Counted from the stretch's first letter, positions 1-8,145 are shown. The stretch: DNA of 11,958 nt from JBFWIL01 sp050256015 (GCA_050256015.1 JBFWIL010000064.1:1-11958); one strand, 5' to 3'. Made by a program: numbers and translations. The notes: a model not told the origin generated them from the letters alone.

Positions 1-531
1 CACCGATCCTTTGGATTCAAGCCGGATTGCCAGTATACAGACCAGCAGAATGGGTGAGACAAGCAGGAGGCCGACGGAAGCGGTCAGAATGTCAAAGACC
101 CGTTTTAGCAGCGGTGTTTGGTAAGGAGTGATGGTTCTGTCCCGGTAGACAGCCGATTTTTTTATTCGCTCGCGGAACCAGCATAAATCATTTATGCGTC
201 TCAGGATACGGGGTCCTTCAACCGGTTTGGGAAAAAGATCGTCAATGCCGAGACGAAGGGCTTTTTGTATTTCTTCCGTTGCCATGAGGGCGGAAACCAC
301 CAGGAAGGGGACAGAAAGCATGGTTTCGTATTTCCGCTTGAAAAAACGGAAAAAATTAAGCGCGTTACTGCCCGGAACATCCAGTTCGCAGATGATGGCG
401 TCGGGGCTGCCTCCCCTGTCCAGCCATTTTTCGGCCTGACCGGGTGTTTTAACGAAAAACAGGTTAAGATCTGCGCCGGTGAGTGACCGGATAAGGTTAG
501 GGTCATTTCCGATGTATAGAATCTGCATCAT
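1..531 (-). CDS. Receiver-like domain fused to a bacterial sugar transferase (polyprenyl-phosphate glycosyl-1-phosphate transferase), partial
   Basis: Partial gene: 177 codons are visible and the C-terminus lies beyond the left edge. Residues 3-115 fold as a response-regulator receiver: strand 1 ends in IGNDP (acidic D10), strand 3 reads PDAIICELDVPG, a Ser sits at the Thr/Ser position (S80, VVSA) and the conserved Lys is K102 (FPKP). The phosphoacceptor Asp, four residues before the PG turn, is replaced by E49. Residues 141-177 begin with LLKRVFDILTASVGLL and run on to LESKGSV. This is the membrane entry helix and first cytoplasmic segment typical of the WcaJ/RfbP-type sugar transferase family, which loads the first sugar phosphate onto undecaprenyl phosphate for exopolysaccharide or O-antigen synthesis. 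The catalytic part is not in the window. Two Met codons in tandem (531-529 and 528-526) could both be the start. The gene lies 26 nt after the upstream receiver gene, so the two are probably co-transcribed. Regulation of capsule priming by signalling is an inference. Confidence 0.82.
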   Translation of the reverse strand, partial: MMQILYIGNDPNLIRSLTGADLNLFFVKTPGQAEKWLDRGGSPDAIICELDVPGSNALNFFRFFKRKYETMLSVPFLVVSALMATEEIQKALRLGIDDLFPKPVEGPRILRRINDLCWFRERIKKSAVYRDRTITPYQTPLLKRVFDILTASVGLLLVSPILLVCILAIRLESKGSV

Positions 532-557
532 GTAGGATGAATCGCTTTTCTGTTTTT

Positions 558-923
558 TTATTGCCCGAGCAGCCGTTCGATCCGGATCTTCAGCTCTTCC
601 GGATTAAAGGGTTTTGAAATATAATCGGATGCGCCATGTTTCAGGCATTCAATGCGGTCTTCACTGCTTTCCCTGCTGCTGAGAATGACAAACGGGATCT
701 TGCTGAATGCTCCGCTTCCCTTGATCATCTGCAACAATTTCAGTCCGTCCATACCGGGCATCTGTATGTCACTCAGAATCAGATCCGGAAGGTTTCCTTC
801 CTGCAACCATTCCATGGCTTCCAGCCCGTTTGTCTTTGTGACGACTTCAAAACTCGGTTTTAAGATTTGGCTTAAAAGAACAAGCAGCTGGATTTTATCA
901 TCTACTAACAAGACCTTTTTCAT
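558..923 (-). CDS. Stand-alone CheY-like response regulator receiver protein
   Basis: A 121-residue single receiver domain with no output domain. All phosphorylation residues are present: the acidic pair D8-D9 in VLLVDDK, phosphoacceptor D52 in LILSDIQMPG, S82 in ILSSRE and K104 in ISKPF. It should therefore accept phosphate from a histidine kinase and act by protein-protein contact. No kinase or output partner is in the window except the receiver-like sugar transferase encoded 26 nt downstream, which suggests the pair work together (inference). The ATG at 923 gives the canonical short lead into strand 1, and no Shine-Dalgarno motif precedes it. Receivers of this kind also serve as phosphorelay intermediates in Bacteroidota, so the downstream partner is not settled by the sequence. 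Confidence 0.93.
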   Translation of the reverse strand: MKKVLLVDDKIQLLVLLSQILKPSFEVVTKTNGLEAMEWLQEGNLPDLILSDIQMPGMDGLKLLQMIKGSGAFSKIPFVILSSRESSEDRIECLKHGASDYISKPFNPEELKIRIERLLGQ

Positions 924-1065
924 GCTGTCCGGGTCAAATAATTCGGATTATTGTGTTTGGCTTTTAAACACAAATATGGTTAATTTTTCCAAACCCTGAG
1001 CCTGAGATTCCATTTTTATCCCAAAACATGCTTTATAAATTACTTTTACATGAGTTTCCCTGCAT

Positions 1066-1087
1066 TTCTCCCGGAGCAGCCGGAGAA
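1066..1087 (+). terminator. Possible hairpin followed by a T-rich stretch, in the divergent intergenic region
   Basis: TTCTCC pairs with GGAGAA and, past one bulged C, GG pairs with CC around an AGCAG loop, giving an eight-pair stem. On the plus strand it is followed by ATTTTAGTTTTAATT, which resembles a weak intrinsic terminator or attenuator. There is no gene end just upstream on the plus strand (the neighbour at 558-923 reads away), so its role is unclear. It could stop stray transcription into the ATPase gene at 1197. Weak call. The rest of the 924-1196 gap is AT-rich, with no ORF or RNA gene that I can support. Confidence 0.25.
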
Positions 1088-1167
1088 TTTTAGTTTTAAT
1101 TAATTCTAAATTGCATATTTGTATATAAATTGTTATCTCTGGATTACAGAAATAAGTGAATTCTGTT

Positions 1168-1175
1168 TACTTTTG
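1168..1175 (+). promoter_or_regulatory. Candidate Bacteroidota -7 promoter element for the AAA ATPase gene
   Basis: TACTTTTG matches the Bacteroidota -7 consensus TAnnTTTG exactly and lies 21 nt before the ATG at 1197, implying a very short 5' leader. No TTTG was found at the expected -33 spacing, so this rests on the -7 box alone. The match is short and the region is AT-rich, so chance is a real alternative. Confidence 0.35.
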
Positions 1176-1196
1176 TTTGCATAATTATTACAAGAC

Positions 1197-2375
1197 ATGG
1201 ATAATCTCGTTCAGATATACCGTACCCTTATGGAAAATCAAGAAAAGACGATCCGAAGGGAGTTACTTAATGAGATCGACTGGAATTACCGGATAATCTG
1301 TATTAAGGGATTCCGGGGGGTGGGAAAGACTACTTTTCTGCTGGATCTGATCCGTGAAAAATGTCCTGACGATAAATCCTGTTTGTATGTAAACCTGAAT
1401 AATTTTTATTTCACGCGCAGGAAGATTTTTAATTTCGCTGACGAATTTTACAAAAAAGGAGGGAAGACCCTGGTTCTCGACCAGATTCACAAGTATCCGG
1501 AATGGGCTGATGAGTTGCTGGCCTGTTATCAGAATTTTCCCGAACTGAAGATTGTTTTTTCGGCTTCACCCGTTTTGCGGGTACGCGATACCAATGAAAA
1601 ACTGGCCGGGCTTGTTAAGGTATATCATCTCGAGGGACTTTCGTTCCGGGAGTTTTTGAATTTCAAAGGAGGGCACCGTTTTCGCCGCTATACCCTGGAT
1701 GAGATCATGCGCCATCATACCGGCATTGCCCGGGAGATCATTTCGCAGATAAAACCGCTGGCTTATTTTAATGAATATCTGCAGACGGGTTATTATCCGT
1801 ATTTCCTGACCGATCCTTCCTTTTACAGGGAATCACTTTTGAAGCACATTAATCTGGCTTTGGAAATTGATGTAACCTATCTGAACCAGATTGAACTGAA
1901 ATATCTTCCCAAGCTGCGTAAGCTGCTGCAGATCGTTTACAGTCAGGTTCCTTTTTGCCCTAATGTGAGCAAGATGAGCCAGGATGTTTCCACCTCCCGG
2001 GCCACGATAATGAATTATATGCGTTATCTGAAGAATGCCCGTCTTGTAAATCTGATGTTTGTAAACGGGGATGAAGAACAAATGAAAAAGCCGGACCGGG
2101 TGTATGCGCACGATACGAATATTTTGTATGTCATTGATCCGGAAAATGTGAGTAACCGGAATTTGCGCGCAACTTTTTTCTGTAATCAGGTGGGATATCA
2201 GTATGAGATGATGCCTTCCGAAACGGCCGATTTCCTGGTGGTGGGGAAATATGATTTTAATGTCGGGGGAAAATATGCCGTACCTGGAAATGCATACGGT
2301 TACGCTGCTGCCGATATGATAGAAGAAGGCAACGGACCGGTTATTCCGCTTTGGCTGTTTGGCTTTTTGTATTAG
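1197..2375 (+). CDS. AAA_14/DUF4143 family ATP-binding protein with degenerate catalytic motifs
   Basis: A 392-residue protein with the layout of the Bacteroidota AAA_14-DUF4143 ATPases. The N-terminal P-loop domain has a complete Walker A, GFRGVGKTT, at 38-46. A Walker B-like strand follows, TLVLDQIHKY at 91-100, with D95 but Q96 where the family usually has the catalytic Glu. The sensor-1 strand reads VFSASPV (120-126). SFREFLNF at 149-156 is the usual linker motif. A winged-helix segment lies around 253-290. The C-terminal domain is the DUF4143 PD-(D/E)XK-like fold, recognisable by ATFFCNQ (325 region), ADF with D345, NVGGK (355-359) and the family ending IPLWLFGFLY. From memory of the family, the usual residues are RETFF and EVGGK; here the two Glu are Ala and Asn. 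Function in the family is unclear; roles as mobile or defence-like ATPases have been suggested but not settled. It is monocistronic by position, 108 nt ahead of nifJ. Confidence 0.88.
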   Translation: MDNLVQIYRTLMENQEKTIRRELLNEIDWNYRIICIKGFRGVGKTTFLLDLIREKCPDDKSCLYVNLNNFYFTRRKIFNFADEFYKKGGKTLVLDQIHKYPEWADELLACYQNFPELKIVFSASPVLRVRDTNEKLAGLVKVYHLEGLSFREFLNFKGGHRFRRYTLDEIMRHHTGIAREIISQIKPLAYFNEYLQTGYYPYFLTDPSFYRESLLKHINLALEIDVTYLNQIELKYLPKLRKLLQIVYSQVPFCPNVSKMSQDVSTSRATIMNYMRYLKNARLVNLMFVNGDEEQMKKPDRVYAHDTNILYVIDPENVSNRNLRATFFCNQVGYQYEMMPSETADFLVVGKYDFNVGGKYAVPGNAYGYAAADMIEEGNGPVIPLWLFGFLY

Positions 2376-2483
2376 CCGGTGTGCATGGGAAAAACGGATT
2401 CAGCGAAGGCAAGCCCGAATAATTTATAGGATTGGAAAGACAAAGTAAAATAAATAATGCACAAAAATTAACTTGATTAAAAC

Positions 2484-5400
2484 ATGGTAAAAGAAAAAAA
2501 GTTTATTACCTGTGACGGGAACTATGCTGCGGCATATGTGAGTTACCTGTTTAGTGAGGTTGCCTGTATTTATCCGATTACGCCATCTTCAACCATGGCC
2601 GAATACGTGGATGAATGGGCAGCCAGGGGAAAGAAGAATATGTTCGGTCGTCCGATGCGTCTGGCTGAGATGCAGAGTGAAGCCGGAGCAGCCGGAGCGG
2701 TTCACGGGGCCCTGCAATCGGGAGCGCTGACCTCTACCTATACGGCTTCCCAGGGATTGTTACTGATGATCCCGAATATGTATAAGATTGCCGGTGAATT
2801 GCTGCCCACGGTATTCCATGTAAGTGCCCGTGCCCTGGCTTCGCATGCTCTGTCTATTTTCGGTGATCATTCCGATGTGTATGCGGCTCGCCAGACCGGT
2901 TTTGCCATGCTGGCCGCCGGTTCTGTTCAGGAGGAAATGGATCTGGCCGGTGTTTCCCATCTGGCCACCGTCAAGTCGCGTGTTCCGTTCCTTTCGTTTT
3001 TTGACGGATTCCGGACATCGCACGAGATTCAGAAAATTGAATACCTCGATATGGAAGATTACCGGCCGTTACTTGATCAGGAGGCGCTGGCTGCTTTCCG
3101 TAAACGCGCCCTGAATCCGGAATCGCCGGTTACCCGCGGATCTGCCCAAAATCCGGATATTTTCTTCCAGGCCCGCGAAGCTGCCAACCCGTTCTATGAG
3201 GCTGTGCCTGATATCGTGGAAGGATACATGCAGGAAATTTCCAGGCTGACCGGGCGGGAATATCATCCGTTTACCTATTACGGAGCTGCAGATGCGGAAA
3301 ACATCATCATTGCCATGGGCTCCGTAACCGAAACCATCAAGGAAACCATCGACTACCTGGCAGGTCAGGGAAAAAAGGTGGGATTGCTGTCCGTTCATCT
3401 GTACCGGCCGTTCAGTGCCAGGTATTTTATGAATGTCTTTCCCAAATCGGTGAAACGTATTGCTGTGCTTGACCGCAGCAAAGAACCCGGAGCAAAAGGA
3501 GAACCGCTTTACCTGGATGTGAAAGATCTGTTCTACGGCAAGGAAAATGCCCCGTTGGTTGTGGGTGGCCGTTACGGACTGGGATCAAAGGATACGACTC
3601 CTTCGCAGATTCTTGCAGTGTATGAAAACCTGGAGATGAATGAGCCGAAAAACGGATTTACCATGGGTATTGTCGATGACGTAACCTTTAAATCGCTCCC
3701 GATCAAGGAAGAAATCAAGATTTCTCCCGAGAATATCTACGAGGCTAAGTTTTATGGCCTGGGATCGGACGGTACTGTGGGAGCCAACAAAAATTCGATT
3801 AAAATTATCGGCGGATCGACCGATAAGTATTGCCAGGGCTATTTTGAATACGATTCCAAAAAGTCTGGCGGGTTCACCTGTTCTCACCTGCGTTTTGGCG
3901 ACAGTCCCATCCGCTCTACCTATTTGGTGACCACTCCCGATTTTGTGGCCTGTCACGTGCCGGCTTATATCAAGCTGTATGATGTGCTGAAAGGATTGAA
4001 AAAAGGCGGTTCATTCCTGCTGAACTCCATATGGGATGAGGAAGAAACAAAAAGACGCCTGCCTGATAATATGAAACGTTACCTGGCCGGGAATGAGATT
4101 AACTTTTACATTATTAACGGAACGCGTCTGGGAGAGGAGCTTGGTCTGGGAACCCGTACTAACACCATCATGCAGTCTGCTTTCTTTAAGATTACCCGTG
4201 TTATCCCGTTTGACGTGGCCGTTGAGCAGATGAAAAAGGCCATTGTGAAATCGTATGGTAAGAAAGGGGAGAAGATTGTGAACATGAACTTTGCCGCGGT
4301 GGATGCCGGAGGAAGGAACGTGGTTCGCGTGGATGTTCCTGCCGAATGGAAAGACATTAAGCAGGAAGAAGAACCGGTTGCGGTCGATCGTCCGGAATAC
4401 ATCAGCCGTATGGTGGATGTGATGAATGCCCAGAAAGGGAACAGTCTTCCGGTTTCGACTTTTAAGGGCTATGAAGACGGTACTTTTGAAGCCGGTACAT
4501 CGGCATTTGAAAAACGGGGTGTTGCCGTTAATGTTCCTGAATGGGTTGCCGATAACTGTATTCAGTGTAATCAGTGTGCCTATGTATGTCCTCATGCTGC
4601 CATCCGCCCGTTCCTGCTTAACGATGAAGAACTGGCCAATGTGCCGGAAGGTACGGAAACCAAAGCTGCTACGCCAGGCAAGCAATTTGGCGGTTTGCAT
4701 TTCCGCATTCAGGTTTCGGTTTTCGACTGTACCGGTTGCGGAAACTGTGTTGATGTATGTCCGGCCAAAACCAAGGCGCTGGAGATGAAACCTCTGGGGA
4801 CCCAGGAGAGTCAGGTGGCCCGCTGGGACTATATGGATAATAAGGTGACTTACAAGGAAACGGTGGTCGATAAGACCAGATCGGTTAAGAACTCCCAGTT
4901 TGCCCAGCCGTTGTTCCAATTCTCGGGTGCCTGTGCCGGTTGTGGGGAAACCCCGTACATCAAGCTGATAACCCAGTTGTTTGGCGAACGGATGATGGTG
5001 GCCAATGCTACCGGATGTTCATCTATTTACGGTGGTTCGGCTCCTTCCACTCCGTATTGCATAAATAAGGCCAGCGGCCGGGGACCGGCCTGGGCCAACT
5101 CTCTGTTTGAAGACAATGCCGAATATGGATTCGGGATGGCCGAAGGTGTTAGCTTTCAGCGCGACCGTATTGAAAGCATCATGAGAGAAGCAATTGAAAG
5201 CGGGATCAGCGATGGGGAAAAAGAAGCTTTTGAAAGCTGGATTGCCGGGAAGAATAATGCCGAGGCATCCGGGGCAGCTTCTTCCGGAGTTCTGAAAGTT
5301 CTGGAAGGAAAAGATACGGATTATGCCCGGAATCTGATCAGCCTGAAACAATACCTGGTGAAGAAGTCAGTCTGGGTGTTCGGTGGTGACGGCTGGGCCT

Positions 5401-6032
5401 ATGACATTGGCTACGGCGGTCTGGATCATGTGCTGGCTTCGGGCGAAGACGTGAATGTGCTGGTGCTTGATACCGAGGTGTATTCCAATACAGGGGGTCA
5501 GGCTTCCAAATCAACTCCCGTGGGAGCTGTGGCTAAGTTTGCTGCTTCCGGGAAAAAGATCCGCAAGAAAGATCTGGGGATGATGGCTATGTCGTACGGG
5601 TATGTATATGTGGCCCAGGTGGCTATGGGAGCAAACAATGCACAATACCTGAAAGCCCTGCGTGAGGCTGAGGCTTATCCCGGACCTTCGCTGATCATTG
5701 CCTATGCTCCCTGTATCAACCACGGTCTGCGGGCCAGCATGGGGAAATCGCAGGCCGAAGAAAAACGTGCCGTTGAATCCGGGTACTGGGCATTATACCG
5801 CTATAATCCCCTGTTGGAAAATGAGGGCGGTAATCCTTTTGTACTCGATTCCAAAGAACCCGATTGGAGTAAGTTCCAGGATTTCCTTGGGGGCGAGGTG
5901 CGTTACACTTCTCTGAAAAAAGCCTTCCCCGAACAGGCTGCGGAGCTGTTTAAATCGGCCGAGGAAAATGCCAAATGGCGCTATGCTTCCTATAAACGTA
6001 TGGTTGCCATGCACTACGGGCCGGAAGAATAA
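2484..6032 (+). CDS. nifJ: Pyruvate:ferredoxin (flavodoxin) oxidoreductase, single-chain
   Basis: Complete 1182-residue homodimer-type PFOR, slightly shorter than the about 1230-residue Desulfovibrio africanus enzyme. It catalyses pyruvate + CoA + oxidised ferredoxin to acetyl-CoA + CO2 + reduced ferredoxin in the cytoplasm, linking glycolysis to fermentation and hydrogen or NADH-forming electron transfer. Domains in order: pyrimidine-binding domain with YPITPSS (30-36) and E66 in the MQSEAGA segment, likely the thiamine-activating Glu; transketolase C-like domain (about 265-385); gamma-type domain (about 420-600); EKR-type linker; two-cluster ferredoxin domain with C692/C695/C698/C702 and C749/C752/C755/C759; thiamine diphosphate-binding domain with GGDGWAYDIG (967-976) and SNTGGQ (1001-1006). 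The proximal cluster ligands C817, C820, C844 and C1077 match the known spacing. All 12 cluster cysteines are present, so the enzyme should be active. The ATG at 2484 has an A-rich leader and no Shine-Dalgarno. The family and reaction are secure. The physiological direction cannot be told from sequence. Confidence 0.98.
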   Translation: MVKEKKFITCDGNYAAAYVSYLFSEVACIYPITPSSTMAEYVDEWAARGKKNMFGRPMRLAEMQSEAGAAGAVHGALQSGALTSTYTASQGLLLMIPNMYKIAGELLPTVFHVSARALASHALSIFGDHSDVYAARQTGFAMLAAGSVQEEMDLAGVSHLATVKSRVPFLSFFDGFRTSHEIQKIEYLDMEDYRPLLDQEALAAFRKRALNPESPVTRGSAQNPDIFFQAREAANPFYEAVPDIVEGYMQEISRLTGREYHPFTYYGAADAENIIIAMGSVTETIKETIDYLAGQGKKVGLLSVHLYRPFSARYFMNVFPKSVKRIAVLDRSKEPGAKGEPLYLDVKDLFYGKENAPLVVGGRYGLGSKDTTPSQILAVYENLEMNEPKNGFTMGIVDDVTFKSLPIKEEIKISPENIYEAKFYGLGSDGTVGANKNSIKIIGGSTDKYCQGYFEYDSKKSGGFTCSHLRFGDSPIRSTYLVTTPDFVACHVPAYIKLYDVLKGLKKGGSFLLNSIWDEEETKRRLPDNMKRYLAGNEINFYIINGTRLGEELGLGTRTNTIMQSAFFKITRVIPFDVAVEQMKKAIVKSYGKKGEKIVNMNFAAVDAGGRNVVRVDVPAEWKDIKQEEEPVAVDRPEYISRMVDVMNAQKGNSLPVSTFKGYEDGTFEAGTSAFEKRGVAVNVPEWVADNCIQCNQCAYVCPHAAIRPFLLNDEELANVPEGTETKAATPGKQFGGLHFRIQVSVFDCTGCGNCVDVCPAKTKALEMKPLGTQESQVARWDYMDNKVTYKETVVDKTRSVKNSQFAQPLFQFSGACAGCGETPYIKLITQLFGERMMVANATGCSSIYGGSAPSTPYCINKASGRGPAWANSLFEDNAEYGFGMAEGVSFQRDRIESIMREAIESGISDGEKEAFESWIAGKNNAEASGAASSGVLKVLEGKDTDYARNLISLKQYLVKKSVWVFGGDGWAYDIGYGGLDHVLASGEDVNVLVLDTEVYSNTGGQASKSTPVGAVAKFAASGKKIRKKDLGMMAMSYGYVYVAQVAMGANNAQYLKALREAEAYPGPSLIIAYAPCINHGLRASMGKSQAEEKRAVESGYWALYRYNPLLENEGGNPFVLDSKEPDWSKFQDFLGGEVRYTSLKKAFPEQAAELFKSAEENAKWRYASYKRMVAMHYGPEE

Positions 6033-6048
6033 AAGACGGTTCATGCTG

Positions 6049-6079
6049 TATAAAAGCCACCGCCGGAAACGGCGGTGGC
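6049..6079 (-). terminator. Strong intrinsic terminator of the minus-strand block, between convergent genes
   Basis: A perfect 10-bp GC-rich stem (GCCACCGCCG with CGGCGGTGGC, arms 6056-6065 and 6070-6079) encloses a 4-nt loop. On the minus strand it is followed directly by TTTTATA (6055-6049), so it is best read as the terminator of the DUF4954 gene that ends at 6123. On the plus strand the same hairpin lies 23 nt past the nifJ stop, with a GAAA tetraloop, but is followed by TGTCAACC and no U-tract. It would terminate nifJ less well, unless a TTTTT run at 6105-6109 helps. Confidence 0.85.
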
Positions 6080-6122
6080 TGTCAACCCGGAGGCCCGCAC
6101 GTCGTTTTTCTGAATAGTTATC

Positions 6123-8144
6123 TTATATTGTGCTTGTTTTTGCTGCCAGCAATTGCCGTATGACCCGGTCGCCCAGATTTCGCTTGCGTTCAATATGACT
6201 GCAGATCTCCCGGACAAAGTCATTGTCTTCAAAATGACCGCGTACCTGATTGAAATCCTGTAGTTTGATTTCCTGATCTCCGTCAATACCAAAGCCGGTC
6301 ATGGCATCCATCTGGAATTCCTTGCGGGCGTCTTCGTACAGCATCTCATCCAGTTCGATAACACTCCTGCGCCATGTTTCCACCAGCTCCACCAGATCGT
6401 CTATACCGAACTCATAGATAGGACGCCCTAGGTAATTTTCAATAAAGGCTGCCGTCCAGTTCCATTCATAGTCGTAATAGCAGCTGTGCAGTTCGCTGAA
6501 AAAAGCTTCCACCTGTTCCAGCCGGCTTATTTCCTGTTTTTCAATGGCGTTAAGCAGTTTGATGACTTCGGTTTTCGGGGCAATCAGTCCGGCCAGATCA
6601 ATCCAGTCGCTTTGTCCCGTCGTATCTTTGGGCCTGAGACAGTTCAAGACGGTTTCCGGAGAAGTCAGTTTGCACTGGTTCAGGCGGGTAATCACCGAAT
6701 TTCCGATGAATTTCATGATTGCCAGATGGTACAGTTTCAATCCTTTTTCCAGGGAACTTCGCCTTATTTTGGTATTGTTGTACGAAAATATCTCCGTGGT
6801 TTCTCCGGATATATGCCTTATCTGCTGCAGAATGTCTATAGCCGCACTCATTTTCCTGATGGTGAACGGACTCAGCAGGTTAAAATTAATGTGGTCAGTC
6901 TTGCAGGAGTCGGTCCTTTTGTCCCGTCGGGGCCATTTCGTGGCATCGCGGATGGTTCCCACGCTGCGCAGGTTGGTTCCGGGTACCAGCCAGCTTTCAT
7001 CATCTTTTTCGATGAGGTAGGAAAACGGCATATTCGAGGTATCCGAATTTTTATAATGACGGCCCATCACCAGCGTAAAGGCACCGATCCGGGCCGGCCA
7101 GAGCAGATAGGAATCGCTGGTGGTCTTTGATCCGCGTTCCACAACGCCATGGTGAATGGGGCCCAGCTTATACATGTGGTTGCTTTGATTCGATCCGCTG
7201 CCGGCGTTACAGAAGGAAAACATGCCTGCAATCAGCAGGGTGGATTTATGGTGGGTTACGGTATACGGGCCGGCGAAAACCGAACAGGCCTCTCCGTGGA
7301 AGCCCTGACAATTGGCAAAGAAAAGGGAATGCTGCGCCGAATACTGGGATCCGAGAATGCAACCTTGTCCGACGAAACAATGATCCACGATGGCGCCGTC
7401 GGTAATCTCGGCCCCGGAGGAAACAATGAAATTTTTCAGGATGACCTCGTGCCCGATATGCACCGGGGCTTCCCGGTTGCTGTTCAGGGTTCCGTCTTTC
7501 AGCAGGCTTGCACCGTCGAGCTCACTGCAGGGGCCGATGTTTACGTTGATGATCTTGCGGCAATTGACGATCCTGGTATTTTCCCCTATTCTGCCCCGCC
7601 TGGAACGCACTTTCCGGGTATAGGCTTCAACCATGGCTTCAAGGGTACTGATTGCTACAGTGCGGTGTTTGTAAAAAGCCATGATATAAGCCAGATGAGC
7701 CGAGAGCTTATCGTAGATCATAACCTTACGTCCCCCTGTTTCATCGAGTACCTGCACTTTCAGTCCGTTACCGAAAGCACTTTCCCCGTCCATTGCACAA
7801 AGATCGGTATTGTCAATGACAACTCCGCTTTCAATGGTGTAGTGGGCAATATAGTTTTTTACCTGGCTGATGTACACATTTTCTCCCACGGAACAGTTGT
7901 GCAGGTGAGCATGACAGATCCCGCAGGCTTTTTTTACTCCCCCGGGAAAATTCACATAACCGGTTTGCCGGTCCAGGTATACGGTTCCGCTGAAACGGGT
8001 AAACTGAAAACGGGAAGGATCAAATCCTTCGGAAACAAACAGCCGGGCCCAGTTTTCGCAGGTGCAGTTTGTTGCAAGCAGTTGGTTGATTTCCTTATCT
8101 GTTACCTGACGGTAACCGGAAAGGACAGAACTTATTTGATCCAT
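6123..8144 (-). CDS. DUF4954 family protein with left-handed beta-helix (hexapeptide) repeats
   Basis: A 673-residue cytoplasmic-looking protein without signal peptide or membrane segment, recognised as the Bacteroidota/spirochaete DUF4954 family. Residues about 80-115 and 185-310 show hexapeptide-type beta-helix periodicity, as in VGENVYISQVKNYIAHYTI (86-104), IGENTRI and VHIGHEVILKNFIV, the fold of many acyltransferases and of the C-terminal half of sugar nucleotidyltransferases. GPYTVTHHKSTLLIAG (292-307) holds two His that could be catalytic or structural. The C-terminal third (about 425-670) is helical. No substrate can be named: a trimeric acyl- or nucleotidyl-transferase-like role is the best guess. 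An unusual run of three Cys and three His occurs at 74-84 (C74, C77, H78, H80, H82, C84). The gene lies 102 nt after the FadL-like gene and ends before a strong terminator. The ATG follows an eight-A tract, which could serve as the translation enhancer. Confidence 0.85.
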   Translation of the reverse strand: MDQISSVLSGYRQVTDKEINQLLATNCTCENWARLFVSEGFDPSRFQFTRFSGTVYLDRQTGYVNFPGGVKKACGICHAHLHNCSVGENVYISQVKNYIAHYTIESGVVIDNTDLCAMDGESAFGNGLKVQVLDETGGRKVMIYDKLSAHLAYIMAFYKHRTVAISTLEAMVEAYTRKVRSRRGRIGENTRIVNCRKIINVNIGPCSELDGASLLKDGTLNSNREAPVHIGHEVILKNFIVSSGAEITDGAIVDHCFVGQGCILGSQYSAQHSLFFANCQGFHGEACSVFAGPYTVTHHKSTLLIAGMFSFCNAGSGSNQSNHMYKLGPIHHGVVERGSKTTSDSYLLWPARIGAFTLVMGRHYKNSDTSNMPFSYLIEKDDESWLVPGTNLRSVGTIRDATKWPRRDKRTDSCKTDHINFNLLSPFTIRKMSAAIDILQQIRHISGETTEIFSYNNTKIRRSSLEKGLKLYHLAIMKFIGNSVITRLNQCKLTSPETVLNCLRPKDTTGQSDWIDLAGLIAPKTEVIKLLNAIEKQEISRLEQVEAFFSELHSCYYDYEWNWTAAFIENYLGRPIYEFGIDDLVELVETWRRSVIELDEMLYEDARKEFQMDAMTGFGIDGDQEIKLQDFNQVRGHFEDNDFVREICSHIERKRNLGDRVIRQLLAAKTSTI

Positions 8145-8145
8145 A

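Noticed and set aside
201..506. 101-codon minus-strand frame overlapping the left-edge gene
   Set aside because: A different frame, starting at 531, gives the receiver and sugar transferase motifs and runs off the edge. This one is an out-of-frame shadow.
4011..4919. 302-codon open frame on the minus strand
   Set aside because: Antisense to the ferredoxin and EKR region of nifJ, whose cluster cysteines are all intact on the plus strand.
6080..6122. Possible plus-strand nifJ terminator using the TTTTT at 6105-6109
   Set aside because: The T-run lies 25 nt beyond the strong stem, too far for a standard intrinsic terminator. I kept only the minus-strand call.
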